A DNA stretch of 64,000 nucleotides. Origin: Stomorhina lunata (taxonomy: Eukaryota; Arthropoda; Insecta; Diptera; Rhiniidae). Location of the stretch: NCBI GenBank assembly GCA_933228675.1, contig OW121741.1, forward strand, positions 137,605,858 through 137,669,857. Direction: 5' to 3'. How positions within the stretch are numbered: the stretch's first letter is position 1; each line of letters begins with the position of its first letter. The notes beneath the pieces are model-generated. The model was not told where the DNA came from. It saw only the letters and a program-made list of their open reading frames with translations, and ran no database searches. The translations under genes were made by a program, and so were the position numbers. Below, piece after piece: positions 11,110-24,484 of this stretch.

Positions 11110-13270
11110 GTTTTTGAAAAATTTCCTATATATAGCAAATTTTTCCAAAATTTGCCATAAACAGTAAATTTTTGGAAAATTTCCTATAAATAGTCAATTT
11201 TTGAAAAATGTATAAATAAATAGTCAATTTTTGAAAAATTTTCTATAAATAGTCAATTTTTGAAAAATTTCCTATAAATGGTAAATCTTTGAATAATGTC
11301 CTATAAATAGCAAATTTTTGAAAAATCTCCTATAAATGTCAATTTCTGCAAAATTTAATATAATTAGTAAATTTTTTAAAAACTTAGCATAAAAAGTAAA
11401 TTTTTTAAAAATTTCCTATTAATAGTAAATTTTTAAAAATTTTAGTATATAGTTCATTTTTGAAAAATATTCTTTAAATAGTAAATTTTTGAAAAACTTC
11501 CTATAAAATGTAAATTTTTGAAAAATTTGCTATAAATTGTAAATTTTTGAAAAATTTCTATAAATAGTCAACTTTTCCTATAAATAGTAAATTTTTGAAA
11601 AACCTCCTATAAATAATAAATTTATTAAAAATTTCCTATAAAATGTCAATTTTTTAAAAATTTCCAATAAATAGCCAATTTTTTTAAAATTTCGTATACA
11701 TACTCAACTTTTGAAAAATTTCCGATAAATGGTCAATTTTTGAAAAATTCCCTATAAATAGTAAATTTTTGAAAAATTTGCTATAAATAGTCAACTTTTG
11801 AAAATTTTCCTATAAATGGTCAATTTTTGAAAATTTTGCTAAAAAGGTAAATTTTTGTAAAATTTCCTAAAAATAGTAAATTTTTGAAAAATTTTCTAAA
11901 AATAGAAAATTTTAGAATTTTCTACAAATAGTAAATTTTTGAAAAATTTCTTATCAAAAGTAAATTTTTGAAAAATTTCCTATAAATAGTAAATTTTTGA
12001 AAAATTTCCTATAAATAGTCAATTTTTGAAAAATTTATAAATAAATAGTCAATTTTTGAAAAATTTTCTATAAATAGTCAATTTTTGAAAAATTTCCTAT
12101 AAATGGTAAATCTTTGAATAATGTCCTATAAATAGCAAATTTTTGAAAAATTTCCTATAAATATCAATTTCTGAAAAATTTAATATAATTAGTAAATTTT
12201 TTAAAAACTTACCATAAATAGTAATTTTTTTAAAAATTTCCTATTAATAGTAAATTTTTAAAAATTTTAGTATATAGTTCATTTTTGAAAAATATTCTTT
12301 AAATAGTAAATTTTTGAAAAATTTCCTATAAAATGTAAATTTTTGAAAAATTTCCTATAAATTGTAAATTTTTGAAAAATTTCTATAAATAGTTAACTTT
12401 TCCTATAAATAGTAAATTTTTGAAAAACCTCCTATAAATGATAAATTTATTAAAAATTTCCTATAAAATGTCAATTTTTTAAACATTTCCTATAAATAGC
12501 CAATTTTTTAAAAATTTCGTATACATACTCAACTTTTGAAAAATTTCCGATAAATGGTCAATTTTTGAAAAATTTCCTATAAATAGTAAATTTTTGAAAA
12601 ATTTGCTATTAATAGTCAACTTTTAAAAAATTTTCCTATAAATGGTCAATTTTTGAAAATTTTGCTAAAAAAAGTAAATTTTTGTAAAATTTCCTAAAAA
12701 TAGTTAATTTTTGAAAAATTTCCTAAAAATAGAAAATTTTAGAAAAATTTTCTACAAATAGTAAATTTTTGAAAAATTTCTTATCAAAAGTAAATTTTTA
12801 AAAAATTTCCTATAAATAGTAAATTTTTTAAAAATTTCCTATAAATAGTCAATTTTTGAAAAATTTCCTATACATAGTCAATTTTCGAAAAATTTCCAAT
12901 AAATAGTAAATTTTTTAAAAATTTCTTATAAATAGTCAAGTTTTAAAAAATTTCCTACAAATACTAAATTTTTAAAAAATTTCCTAAAAAAGTAAAGTTT
13001 TGATAAATTTCTTATTAATAGTAAATTTTTAAAAAATTTCCTAATAGTAAATTTTTGAAACATTTCCTATATTTAGTCAATTTTTAAAAACTTTCCTACA
13101 AATAGCCAATTTTTGAAAAATTCCTTATTAATAGTCAATTTATGAAAAAATTCCTAAAAAAATCAATTTTTAATTTCTATAAATATTCAATATTAAAAAA
13201 ATTTCCTAAAAATTGTAAATTTTTCAAAAACTTCCTATAGGCAATTTTCAAACAATATCCTAAAAATATT
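11110..13270. repeat. family A minisatellite, array 3, with a duplicated block of about 825-830 bp
   Basis: Tandem units of about 28-29 bp, more diverged than in array 2. Rare variants recur in the same order: GTAAATCTTTGAATAATGTC at 11281 and 12106 (offset 825), and TCTACAAATAG at 11921 and 12751 (offset 830). The region about 11,160-12,000 was therefore copied in tandem to about 12,000-12,830. The rightmost 450 bp decays into a TA-rich and poly-T tail. Confidence 0.9.
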
Positions 13271-13346
13271 AAATTTTTATATATATATTATATATATATA
13301 TTTTATATATATTATATTATATGTATATTATTTTTTTTTTTTTTTT

Positions 13347-13468
13347 GATATCTCACTTTGGCCACTCACTCGTATAAGTAATATCGGAATAAGCTAATAA
13401 ATAAAAATCAATCATACGCAACGTAAAGATTTTTTTCTTTATTTTTAATATACATACGAAAAATTTCG
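13347..13468. repeat. conserved right-flank unit of family A, copy 2
   Basis: Matches 9227-9360 almost base for base over CTTTGGCCACTC, AAGCTAATAAATAA and CAATCATACGCAACGTAAA. The sequences beyond 13,468 and 9,360 are unrelated. Confidence 0.8.
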
Positions 13469-14490
13469 GTTTATTCAACATTTTTATCAAAACTTATTGC
13501 TTTTGGTGTCGATAATAATATTTTATCGATTCATATCAAGCTTCTTTAGAGATCGCTCTATATGAGTTGTCGTGTCTAAAAATGGGAAAAGATGCTTATT
13601 CGTGACAGTTGTATAAGTGACATAGTATATGGTTTGCGTTTAATTTATGTAACAATGGTTCACATACATTATTTATTCTTCTGAAGACTTACACGAAATG
13701 TAAACATTTATTCATAATTTTAGTATGTCTACAAGAACTCATCTCATTGTGTGTCAAAATGTGTTTTTTCTATGACGTCACAAAATTTTAATCGAATGTC
13801 CACAAAATCTGATTCCTTAGCCTTTCTTTCTAAACAAATTTTAGTCCCATCTCAATCCAAAGAACTAGCACAAGTATTTAGAAAAAAGTAAACCATACTT
13901 TTGGGATTAAGAATATATCCAAACTCACACTCTGACGCACTCTCAGATATTATCAAATTTGAAGTTCGCTTTTTTTGAAATACGAAAAATGTCGCTTAGA
14001 AAACGTTTCTGTATTATTCGGGTAATCAAAACATTCCTTCGTTTAAACCTTAATTTACAATATGAGATTTCATTATTGCAAAAGAAGAGAGTTTCTTAAT
14101 TATTACGATGGATTTTTAGTTCAATTATCAAGAAAACAAAATGTGTGTATGAGGCAACAAAACGTGTGTATGAGGGTAACTGGCATCATTATTAGGATAA
14201 TATAAATCTACGTATGAGTTTACACAAAATGTATACATCTGGTTAAATATTTGCTTTACTTTTAATTTTCCTAAAAACAATGTCAATATTTAGATTAAAA
14301 TAAATACAAATTTGCTATCACAAATATTTTAAATATTTTTAGTTTTTCTGTTTAATGTAATTTAGATACAGAGTTGGCTTAAAACAGTTTTTACATCTGT
14401 CACTAGAAGGTCAATAATTGGGATATTCAAAAGGGAATTTGTTAAAGTCTATTGTATGTAACAAAATGTTATATAGAAACAAATTTTATT
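13469..14490. other. AT-rich non-coding DNA
   Basis: No gene seen. A short direct duplication around 14135-14180 repeats AAAATGTGTGTATGAGGCAA with slight changes. Confidence 0.5.
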
Positions 14491-14590
14491 AAAAAATATT
14501 AGCACTTAATCCCAGCCTGTTACATTAACATTTACTGATGAATCGTCTTGCAAAAAATATTAGCACTTAATCCCAGCCTGTTACATTTAC
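14491..14590 (-). repeat. duplicated 3'-end fragment of the hammerhead-bearing element
   Basis: AATATTAGCACTTAATCCCA followed by GCCTGTTACATTA occurs at 14491 and again 61 bp later. Its complement (TGTAACAGGCTGGGATTAAG) matches the 3' end of the elements at 27.3, 29.4 and 43.2 kb. There is no ribozyme core here. Confidence 0.7.
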
Positions 14591-16110
14591 TGATGTTCAA
14601 CAAACGACTAAGAATTACTGTCTAAATCGACTTAACCTTGTCTTTTCCGGTTACGGCATGGACTTTTAATTTAAAAAAATAATTAAATAAAGTTTGGAAC
14701 AAACATTACAGAGAAAATTACTTTACTTTTTGCACTAAATCGGATCAATAGATATATCCCTAGGAATGGTGAAAATCTATTTGTGAATTTGTTGGCGATT
14801 ATATAATGTTTGACCTAAATGGTAAAGGGTATCAAATTAACTCGAACAAACTTAAGTTCTGGCTGTTTTTCGTCCCGTGTATTTTTTGGTTATCCAAATA
14901 TATGGAATTAAATATAATTCCAAATATTTATTTAGTTTGGAAAATATTGAATTGCGTTCAACCAATTTATGGTTTGTATCACACAATAATTACATTTATT
15001 GGCTATTTCAGATTTATTTGTTTATTTGTAAAAGTGCGCTTATGTCTATATGTCTGTGCACGATTGTGCATGCACTTACATATTTTTCTAGTTAATTTAA
15101 GCTTAATAGAATCATTTAATTTTAAAGTAGAAATTTATGTTTTTATTTGAAGTTTTGTTTAGTTAATAAAAGCATTTATAATCAGCATAAATATTTATTT
15201 TATTGTTTGCATAATTTTTCAATATAAATGTAATTATTTTTTGTCAAGGATATATACAGATAATGTTTTAATTTTCAAAACAAGGTAATAATAATTTTGA
15301 AAAAAAAAATATAAGGTTGATTATGACAATAATATAATGCTTTAAGAAGACCATAATACATACATCAGTCATTTCTATATGTTTATATATACCACAGATA
15401 TTATGAATACAGGCAAAAACCAAAACTGTTAAAAATACCCACACTAACACTTAAACAAAGTCAACACAAACACTTTTAATACAAACATTGATTTTATTTA
15501 AAAATTTTAAATTCATTATAAAATTGATTTTAATTTTTCATCTCCTGCCTGAAAAAAAAACAAAAACTAAATATTATGAGAATAAATGCATAAATTATGG
15601 CAAAAAATCTAAACAAGAGTTTTACGCATATTTTAACAATAAATGGAAATTTTTAATATGTTGCAAATCTTTTTTAATGAAATAATAAAATTAAATTTTA
15701 TATCTACTAGAAATTTCATAATATAATAGAAAATAATTTGTGTATAAGTAGTAGTAGAAGCTATTTGTGCAGTTCTTTTTTGTTTTTTTGATATTTTAAG
15801 CTTTTAATCGTTATTTTGTTTTCGTATAATGAATTTTTTTCCCCAAAAATTTACATACAAAAATATTATGTAAATAAGATTATTATACAAAATAATAAAA
15901 TAGTAAAACATGTTTATTCATCTGTACAAAATATTAAATATATGTATACATAAATATTTATTTGCAAGTATTAACTTAATTTTTAAAGTCAGTTTTTTTT
16001 TGGTTTTTAATAAATTGGTAAATATTTATAATTTATAATAATTTTTAACTAAGCTGTAGTTTGCACAACGGGGTGTAGGGTGTTGAATATTTTCAAAAAT
16101 TTACTTTTGT
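14591..16110. other. AT-rich non-coding DNA
   Basis: Holds a 114-codon open frame at 14806-15150 (+) rich in Leu, Ile, Phe and Tyr, with no recognisable motif and no sign of splicing or repeats. I treat it as chance in AT-rich DNA. Nothing else is seen. Confidence 0.45.
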
Positions 16111-16114
16111 AAGC

Positions 16115-18955
16115 AAATTTTTGAAGAACTTACTTCCATTCGAAAATTTTCTATAAAAAAATTTTGTATCGAAAATTTTTTTCAAAAAGAAAAATTTTAT
16201 ATCGTAAATTTTCTATAAACAAACTTTATATTAAAAATTTTCTATAGAAAAGTTTTATATTGAAAATTTTATATACATAAGCTTCACATCGAAAATTTTC
16301 TATAGAAAAATTTCATATCGAAAATTTTCTATAGAAAAATTTTATATCAAAATTTTTCTAAAGAAAAATTTCATATCGAAAATTTTCTATAGAATAATTT
16401 CATATCGGAAATTTTCTATAGAAAAATTTCATATCGAAAATTTTCTATAGACAAATTTCATATCAAAAATTTTCTGTATAAATACTTCATATCGATAAAT
16501 TTCTTTAGAAAAATTTTACATAGAAAATTTTCTTAAGAAAAATTTTCTATAGAAAAATTTTCTTAAGAAAAATTTTCTATAGAAAAATTTTGTATCGAAA
16601 ATTTTCTATACAAAAATTTCATATCGAAAATTTTCTTAAGAAAAATTTTATATAGAAAATTTTCTTAAGAAAAATTTTATTTAGAAAATTTTCTTAAGAA
16701 AAATTTTATATAGAAAATTTTCTTAAGAAAAATTTTCTATAGAAAAATTTTGTATCAAAAATTTTCTATAGAAAAATTTTATATCGAAAATTTTATAAGA
16801 AAAATTTTAAACCTAAAATTTTCTAAAGCAAAATTTTATATCCAAATTTTTCTATACAAAAATTTTATTAAAAACTTTCTATAGAAAAATTATATATCAA
16901 ATTCAATATCTAGGGAAAAATTTATATCGAAAATTTGAAAATTTTCTATAGAAAAATTTTATATCAAATATAATATATACAGAAAATATTTAATTCGAAA
17001 ACTTTCTTTACAAAAAAAATTCTTCAGAAAAATTTTATATCGAAAATTTCCTACAGATAATTTTTTTATGAAAAAATAGCATATCAATATTTTTTTATAT
17101 AAAAATTGCAAATCAAAATTTTTGAGAAATTTACTTATATAATTTATTTTCGAAATATTTACTTTTATAAGTAAATTTCCGAAAAATTCACCTTTGTATA
17201 CATTTTCGAAAAATTTGCTTTTATAATTAAATTCTCGAAGAATTTAAGCAAAGTAAAACTTTCTATAGAAAATTTTATATCGAAAATTTTCTAAAGAAAA
17301 ATTTTATATCGAAAATTTTTTATGAACAATTTTATTATTAAAAATTTTCTATCGAAAATTTTCTATATGAAAATTTTATATCAAAAATTCTCTATCGAAA
17401 AATTTTATATCCAAAATTATCTATCGAAAATTTTTTTTACAAAAATTTTATACCGAAAAACTCTTTAAACAAATTTTATATCGAAAATTTCTATAGAAAA
17501 ATTTTATATCGAAAATTTTCTATAGAAAAATTTTATATCGAAAATTTTCTACAGAAAAATTTTATATCGAAAATTTTCTATAGAAAAATTTTTTATGGAA
17601 AATGTTCTTCACAAAAATTTTATACCGAAAAATTTTTTAAAAAAATTTTATATCGAAAATTTCTATAGAAAAATTTCATATTAAAAATTTTTCATAAAAA
17701 TTTTTCTTATAAAAAATTTTCTATCGAAACATTTCATATCGAATATTTTCTATAGAAAAGTTTTATACTGCAAATTTTCTATAGAAAAATTTCATATAAA
17801 AAATTTTCTATAGAAAAATTTTCTATCGAAAATTTTTTAAAGAAAAATTTCATACCGAAAATTTTTTTACAAAAATTTCATGTCAAAAATTTTCTTTCGA
17901 AAAGTCTTATTTCAAAACTTTTCGATACAAAATTTTTCTATAGATAATTCTTATATCGAAAAGTTTCTATAAAAAATTTTATATTGAAAATTTTCTAAAG
18001 AAAAATTATATATCAAAATCAATATCTATAGAAAAAGCTTATATCAAACATTTTCATAGAAAAATTTTGCATATACAAATTTTTATACCAAAATTGTGTA
18101 TCGAAAACTTCTTTAGAAAAATTTTAAATTTAAAATTTTCTATAGAAAAATTTCTTATCGAAAATTTTCAATAGAAAAATTTCATATCGAAAATCTTTAA
18201 TAGAAAAATTTCATATCGAAAATTTTCTGTAAAAAAATGTATATCAAAAATTTTTTGTAGAAAAATTTTATATCGCAAAATTTTCAATAAAAAAATTTTG
18301 TATCAAAAATTTTTTATGGAAAAATTTTATACCGAAAATTTTCTATAGAAAAATTTTGTATCAAAAATTTTCTTTATAAAAATTTTATATCGAAAATGTT
18401 GTATAGAAAAATTTTATATCGAAAATTTTCAACAGAGAAACTTCATATAAAAAATTTTTAACAGAAAAATTTCATATCGAAAATTTTCTAGCAAAAATTT
18501 GATAACGAAAATTTTTTGGAGAAAAATTTTATACCGAAAATTTTCTATAGAAAAATTTTATACCGAAAATTTTCTATAGAAAAATTTTATATCAAAAATT
18601 TTCTATAGAAAAATTTTCTATAGCAAAATTTTATATCAAAACTTTTCTATAGAATTTTTTAAAGAAAAATTTTTTATCGAAAATTTTTTAAAGAAAAATT
18701 TTATATCGAAAAATTTTAAATCGCAAATTTTTTGAAAAATTTCTATAAAAAAATTTTATACCAAAAATTTTCTTTATAATTTTCTATAGAATAATTATGT
18801 ATCGAAAACTTTCTTTACAAAACTTTTATGTCGAAAAATTCTTAAGAAAAATTTATTACGAAAATTTTCTGTAAAAAAATTTCATATCAAAAATTTTGTA
18901 TGGAAAAATTTCATATCAAAAATTTTTTATGGAATAATTTCGTATTGAAATTTTC
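16115..18955. repeat. 29-bp minisatellite, family B, array 1
   Basis: About 95 diverged units of GAAAATTTTCTATAGAAAAA followed by a TTT(T/C)ATATC linker, 29 bp in the best copies. The core around CTATAG is palindromic. Variants replace CTATAG by CTTAAG (16,510-16,740), which keeps the palindrome. An interior block at 17,110-17,250 has inverted family A-like units (GAAAAATTTGCTTTTATAA). Confidence 0.9.
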
Positions 18956-19200
18956 GATAAATTTACATTTTTAGTAAATTTTCAAAAAATTTACTTTTAT
19001 AGTAAATTTTCGAAAATTTTACTTTTATAGTAAATTTTCCAAAAATTTACTTTTATAGTAAATTTTCCAAAAATTTACTTTTATAGTAAATTTTCCAAAA
19101 ATTTACCTCTTTGGTAAATATTTGAAAAATTATTAAAAATTTACTTTTATTAGTAAAATATGCGAAAAATTTACTTTTATAAGAAAATATGCGAAAAAGT
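18956..19200. repeat. family A-like units in reverse orientation, right edge of family B array
   Basis: About eight units of AAAATTTACTTTTATAGTAA plus ATTTTCC. This is close to the reverse complement of family A, and a few similar units also sit at the left edge (16,095-16,135). The family B array therefore has family A-like material at both ends. Confidence 0.75.
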
Positions 19201-20400
19201 AAAGTAAACCCAATTCATCTCATTGGTGTATGGTATCATATTTACTGACTTAACTGATAATAGTTCATTCTTCTGTTAAACTCTATTTTTATTTTAAACA
19301 TTAATTTGATTAATTATTTTAAATTTCGGAAAATCGACCTCAGATTTTCCCTTTCTCTCTATTTACCCCTATTTGCTTTCTATAGTATTTCAGCCAATTT
19401 AATTGAATTTATATATAATTATGGCTTAATATGTGACTGAATTTTCAAAAAAAAAAAAAACAATAAAAACAACAATTATGCCTTATATTGCACAATAAAT
19501 ATATTAAACATATTTTAATTTGAATTATAGACAAAAATATTTATTCCTGCCATAGAACCAAATACGCGTAACCCAACAACCGAACAACCAACCACACATT
19601 ACAATATTTAAATATTTAAATTTACTTTTCTCAACAGATTTATATGATTTCGGTTTTTGGCCTATAAAAATTTAATTGTATTTTTAATTAAAATTTAGTA
19701 AATTAAACACAAATTATATTTAAGCAACAAAAAAAAACAGAAAAAAGTGAAAAAAATAAACAAATAATTATGTAAATTTTTTTGTGTTATTACTCGTATT
19801 TATTATTTAATAAATTTCGCTAGTGATTATTAAAACAGATTATTTAACTTTAATTACAATTTAACAAATGTATAATATTTGTTTATAAATAAAAAAAAAA
19901 TTTAATAATAAAAATTAAATTAAACAAAAACAAAAGCAAACAAATAGTTATTAAAATTTTTTGCAATTATCATTTTAATTTAATGAAAGTTATCGCTGTA
20001 AAGTGATAGCGATGGTGGCATTATGGAAAAATTTATGGCGAGACTGAAAAATAATTATAAAATATTTTTTTGAGGTTGTGATATTTTTCAGTTTTTAATT
20101 ACATAAAAAGATAATCTTTTAATAGAATTTGAAAAAAAAATAATCGATGAAAATGCTTATTAGTTAAACAATTTACCTTGATTAATATAATACAGTCTAA
20201 CAAAGGATGTAGCCATTTTCCATAAAAAAATACAAACGAATATTCTAAAAAATGGTTATTTAAAAAACTTAAAAAAAAATTGTGTATAAAAAATGTTTGT
20301 ACAGGTTGGGGATCAAATTAAGAGTAAAAAATTTACCTTTTAAATTTATTAAAATTAATATACTTACATACAAATATGTCTTAGTCTATGAAATTAATTT
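19201..20400. other. AT-rich non-coding DNA with an element-end fragment
   Basis: No gene. At about 20,300 the sequence ACAGGTTGGGGATCAAATTA resembles the 3' end of the hammerhead-bearing element. It is followed within about 100 bp by the next family B array. Confidence 0.45.
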
Positions 20401-22830
20401 TTTTTATTTTATATCGAAAATTTTCTATAGAAAAATTTTGAATCAAGAAAAGAAAATGTTATATCAAAAATTTTCTATTAAAAAATTTTATATCAAAATT
20501 TTCTTCACAAAAATTTTGTCTTGAAAATTTTCTATAAATTTTTTTTTTTTTTTTAACGTTCTATACAAAAATTTTGTCTTGAAAATTTGCTATAGAAAAA
20601 TTTTATATAGAAAAATTTTATATCCAAAATTCATAAATTTTTTTAGAATGATTTCATATCGAAAATTTTGTATTGAAATATTTTTATATGGAAAATTTTG
20701 TACAGAAAAATTTTATATCGAATGAAAAAATTTCATATCAAAAATTTTTTATAGAATAATTTCATAAAAAAAATTTTTTATAGAATAATTTCATAACAAA
20801 AATTTTTTATAGAAAAATTTCATATAGAATAATTTCATATCAAAAATTTTCTATAAAAAAATTTCACATCGAAAAGATTCTATAGGAAAATTTTATATCA
20901 AATATTTCTTTAAAAAAATTTTATATCGAAAATTTTCTATGGAAAAATTTCATATTGAAATTTTTTTATAGAAAAATTTCATATCAAAAATTTTTTATAG
21001 AATAATTTCATATCAAAAATATTCTATAAAAAAATTTCACATCGAAAATTTTCTATAGAAAACTTTTTATCGAAAATTTCTATAGAAAAATTTTATATCA
21101 AAAAATTTTTTATAAAAATTTTAAATAGAAAATTTTCAAAAAGGTTTATCAAAATTTTTTTTTTTTTGGACAAATTTTATATAGAAAAATTTTCTTTACA
21201 AAAATTTTATATCCAAGAATTTGTTTAGAAAAATTTCATATCGAAAATTTTCTATAGAAAAATTTCATATCGAAAATTATCTATAGAAAAATTTCATATC
21301 GAAAATTTTCTATAGAAAAATTGTATATCAAAAATTTTCTATAAAAAAATTTTATATTAAAAATTTTCTATAAAAAAATTTTATATCAAAAATTTTCTAT
21401 AGAAAAATTTTTTCTTAAAACTTTTCTGTAGAAAAATTTTGCATCGAAAATATTCTATAGAAATCGAAAATTTTCTATAGAAAAACTTTATATCAAAAAC
21501 TTCTATAGAAAATTTTATATTGAAAAATTTTTTTTAGAAAAATTTCATATCGAAAATTTTCTATAGAATAATTTCATATCGAAAATTTCTATAGAAAAAT
21601 TTCATATCAAAAATGTTTTATAAAAAAATTTTATATCGAAAATGTTCTATAAAAGATTTTATATCGAAAAGATTCTATAAAAAATTTTTATATCAAAAAT
21701 TTCTTTAAAAAAATGTTATATCGAAAAATTTCTTTAGAAAAATTTCGTATCGAAAATTTTCTATAGAAAAATTTTATATCGAAAATTTTTTATAGAAAAA
21801 TTTCATATCAAAAATTTTTTATAGAAAAATTTTATATCGAAAATGTTCTATAAAAAATTTTATATCGAAAAGATTCTATAAAAAAAAATTCTATATCAAA
21901 AATTTCTTTAAAAAAATGTTATATAGAAAATTTTCTTTAGAAAAATTTCGTATCGAAAATTTTCTATAGAAAAATTTTATATCGAAAATTTTTTATAGAA
22001 AAATTTCATATCGAAAATTTTTATAGAAAAATTTTCTATATAAAAATTTTATTTTGAAAATGTTTTATAGAAAAATTTTATATTGAAAATTTTCTATAGA
22101 AAAATTTTATATTGAAAATTTTCTATTGAATAATTTATTTAGAACAATTGTATATTAAAAAATTATAAAGAAAATCTTTATATCAAAAATTTTTATTGAA
22201 AATTTTAATTCGAAAATTTTATATCGAAAATATTGAAAATTTTCTATAAAAAATTTTATATTGAAATATTTCTACATCAAAATTTTATATCACATCAATA
22301 TCTATAGAAAAATTTTATATCAAATTTATTATCCATAGAAAAACTTCATATCGAAAATTTGTCTAGAAAAATTTCATATCGAAAGTTTTCTACAGAAAAA
22401 TTTCACAGCGAAAATTTTTTATAAAAAAATTTCATATCGAAAATTTTCAATAGTAGAATTTTATATCGAAAATTTTCAATTAAAAATGTATATCGAAATT
22501 TTTTTTTAGAAAAATATTATATCGAAAATTTTTTATTGAAAGTTTTCTATAAAAAAATTTTATATTAATTTCAATATCTATAAAAAAAATATATAAAATA
22601 TCTATAGAAAAATTTTATATCCAAAATGTTCCATTTTCTATAGAAAAATTTTATATGAAATATTATCTATAGAAAAATTTTATATCGAAAATTTTTGATT
22701 GAAAATTTTATATAGAAAATTTTTATATAAATTTCAATATCTATAAAAAAATTTATATCGAAAATTTTCTATAGAAAAATTTTATTTCTAAAATTTCCTT
22801 TAGAAAATTTTATATCGAAAATTTTTTTCT
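20400..22830. repeat. 29-bp minisatellite, family B, array 2
   Basis: About 80 diverged units with linker ATATCG or ATATCA. A local tandem duplication of about 200 bp is visible: GATTCTATA at 21671 and at 21872 are embedded in matching contexts (21,635-21,835 and 21,836-22,030). Confidence 0.9.
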
Positions 22831-24480
22831 AAGTCTACTTTTAGGACAGTGAAGTTGCGACATCTATTGTTAGGTAGACTTTCTACTTAATATTTTTCTT
22901 CTGCAGCCAATTTGATCTTATTTTCATCGACTGCATGCAATAGGGTTGTCTGTCCGTCTATGGAGGATGCTGTGGTAATAAATAATTTTTATAGAAATGA
23001 ATAGTTATAGAATAGAATGTTTGCCGTAACTTGGGCTCGAGCTCAGGCAGATTATGTTATGCTTAATAATCGACGTCAACTAATCAACTAAGTAGCATCA
23101 CCTCTAAACACTTAATACTTACTTATCAAATATTTTCATTTGCATATATAAATATTATTGTTATTGTTATTAAACATTGGAAATTTTCCAATATTTTCTT
23201 ATTAAAATGTACATAAATATATATTTTTCATAATGAATAGAAATTTGCATAGAAATTGTCAAATAATAAACAAATCAAAATATCATCATTTATTTATTTG
23301 TTATTATTTTCTATTACAATTTTATTTTTCTTCTATGAGTTAACATAACAAATCGACACCATCTTTTAACAAACGGAGCAGCACCAAACACACACACAGA
23401 CAGACAAACGTTCAGTTGAGTTCACCCACAACAATCTGCCATCGATACTGACATTTTAAAATGATTTTCATTAAATTTGTTTTCGTTTATATAGAAAATG
23501 TAATATTTGTACGATTTTCTTCTATTACAATTTTTATTGTATCATTCATTCGCTTTTAAATTTGTTTTTTGTGATTTTTTTTTTTTTTGAAAGTAATCGT
23601 GTAATATACAAAAGCTTGAAAATGTAAAAGGATGCTGAAGAGTAGGAAAATAACCCAGTTCTATTTGATTTTATAAACATACAACAATTGGTGAAAAAAT
23701 ACAAATGAAAAATACGTTAAAATAATTTATTGGGTAAATACGAATTGGAGAAATAGCTTCACCAAATCGCATTTATAATTATCCCTAAATGTTGACACCT
23801 AAGTTTAAAATTTACTAGGAACAATTAAAAAAATAAGAAAAGAAACATAAGCAATCATAAACAGATAAACTTGTATATCAAAAATCAGAGTCATATACAA
23901 GAGAAATATGTTTAAATTTCGAGTTCGGTGTGTATCCCGCCTTACACAATCAATATCAATTAACTTATAATCAACACAAACGAGCTGATATCTGACTCTC
24001 TCATAGTGTAGGGCATTCAAAAACATCAATGTGAAATTCATACACCCAACATTTATAAATACGTAAAAAATGTAAATCAACATTGTTGCAACAAATTTCC
24101 TTTGAATTTGTGAAAAATAATTCCATTTCCAATACTCACTTGTTCCTTCTAAAAAAAAACTACATAGAAGTATTTTGAGTTTTTTTTTCTCCATTTTATA
24201 AATTTTGTAACATTTTTATTTGTCTAGTTTGTTTGGATAGAAGTAGATTTTATTGCTTTCAAGTCTCGTCTTGGTTTTGGTTTATAATTTTTCTTAATAG
24301 TTTTGCTTTTATTGGAAATTTTCTTAAGTTGTTTGCGGTTAAACATTTTCTGCTTGTATTCCATTACATCTTAGAAGTTTTTTTACCAAAAACATTTGTA
24401 TTCATTTATTTTATTCCCATCTCTTAGTAAATAAATTGATTTTTTGTTGGCATTTGTTTACTCTATACCATTAAACATTT
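22831..24480. other. non-repetitive DNA between arrays
   Basis: Less repetitive than the neighbouring arrays, with patches of more balanced composition (22,840-23,100 and 23,340-23,460). It holds the weak 129-codon frame described separately and no other supported gene. Confidence 0.45.
23805..24194 (-). pseudogene. weak multi-pass membrane-protein-like frame, possibly a chemoreceptor relic
   Basis: A 129-codon frame, long for AT-rich DNA outside the arrays. Two hydrophobic stretches (about residues 36-60 and 95-127) flank a polar stretch reading HYERVRYQLVCVDYKLIDID. A polar loop with L..VD..L between membrane helices is loosely like insect gustatory receptors, but no diagnostic C-terminal motif is present. 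After the stop, the same strand has another hydrophobic run (23,650-23,750) with further stops. The N-terminal MEKKKLK comes from an A-run and is doubtful. AT-rich random frames also look hydrophobic, so this may be nothing. Confidence 0.18.
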
Positions 24481-24484
24481 TTAT

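Noticed and set aside
14806..15150. 114-codon plus-strand frame, hydrophobic
   Set aside because: No motif, no splice or repeat context, and typical of AT-rich random sequence. A second overlapping frame is open at the same place.
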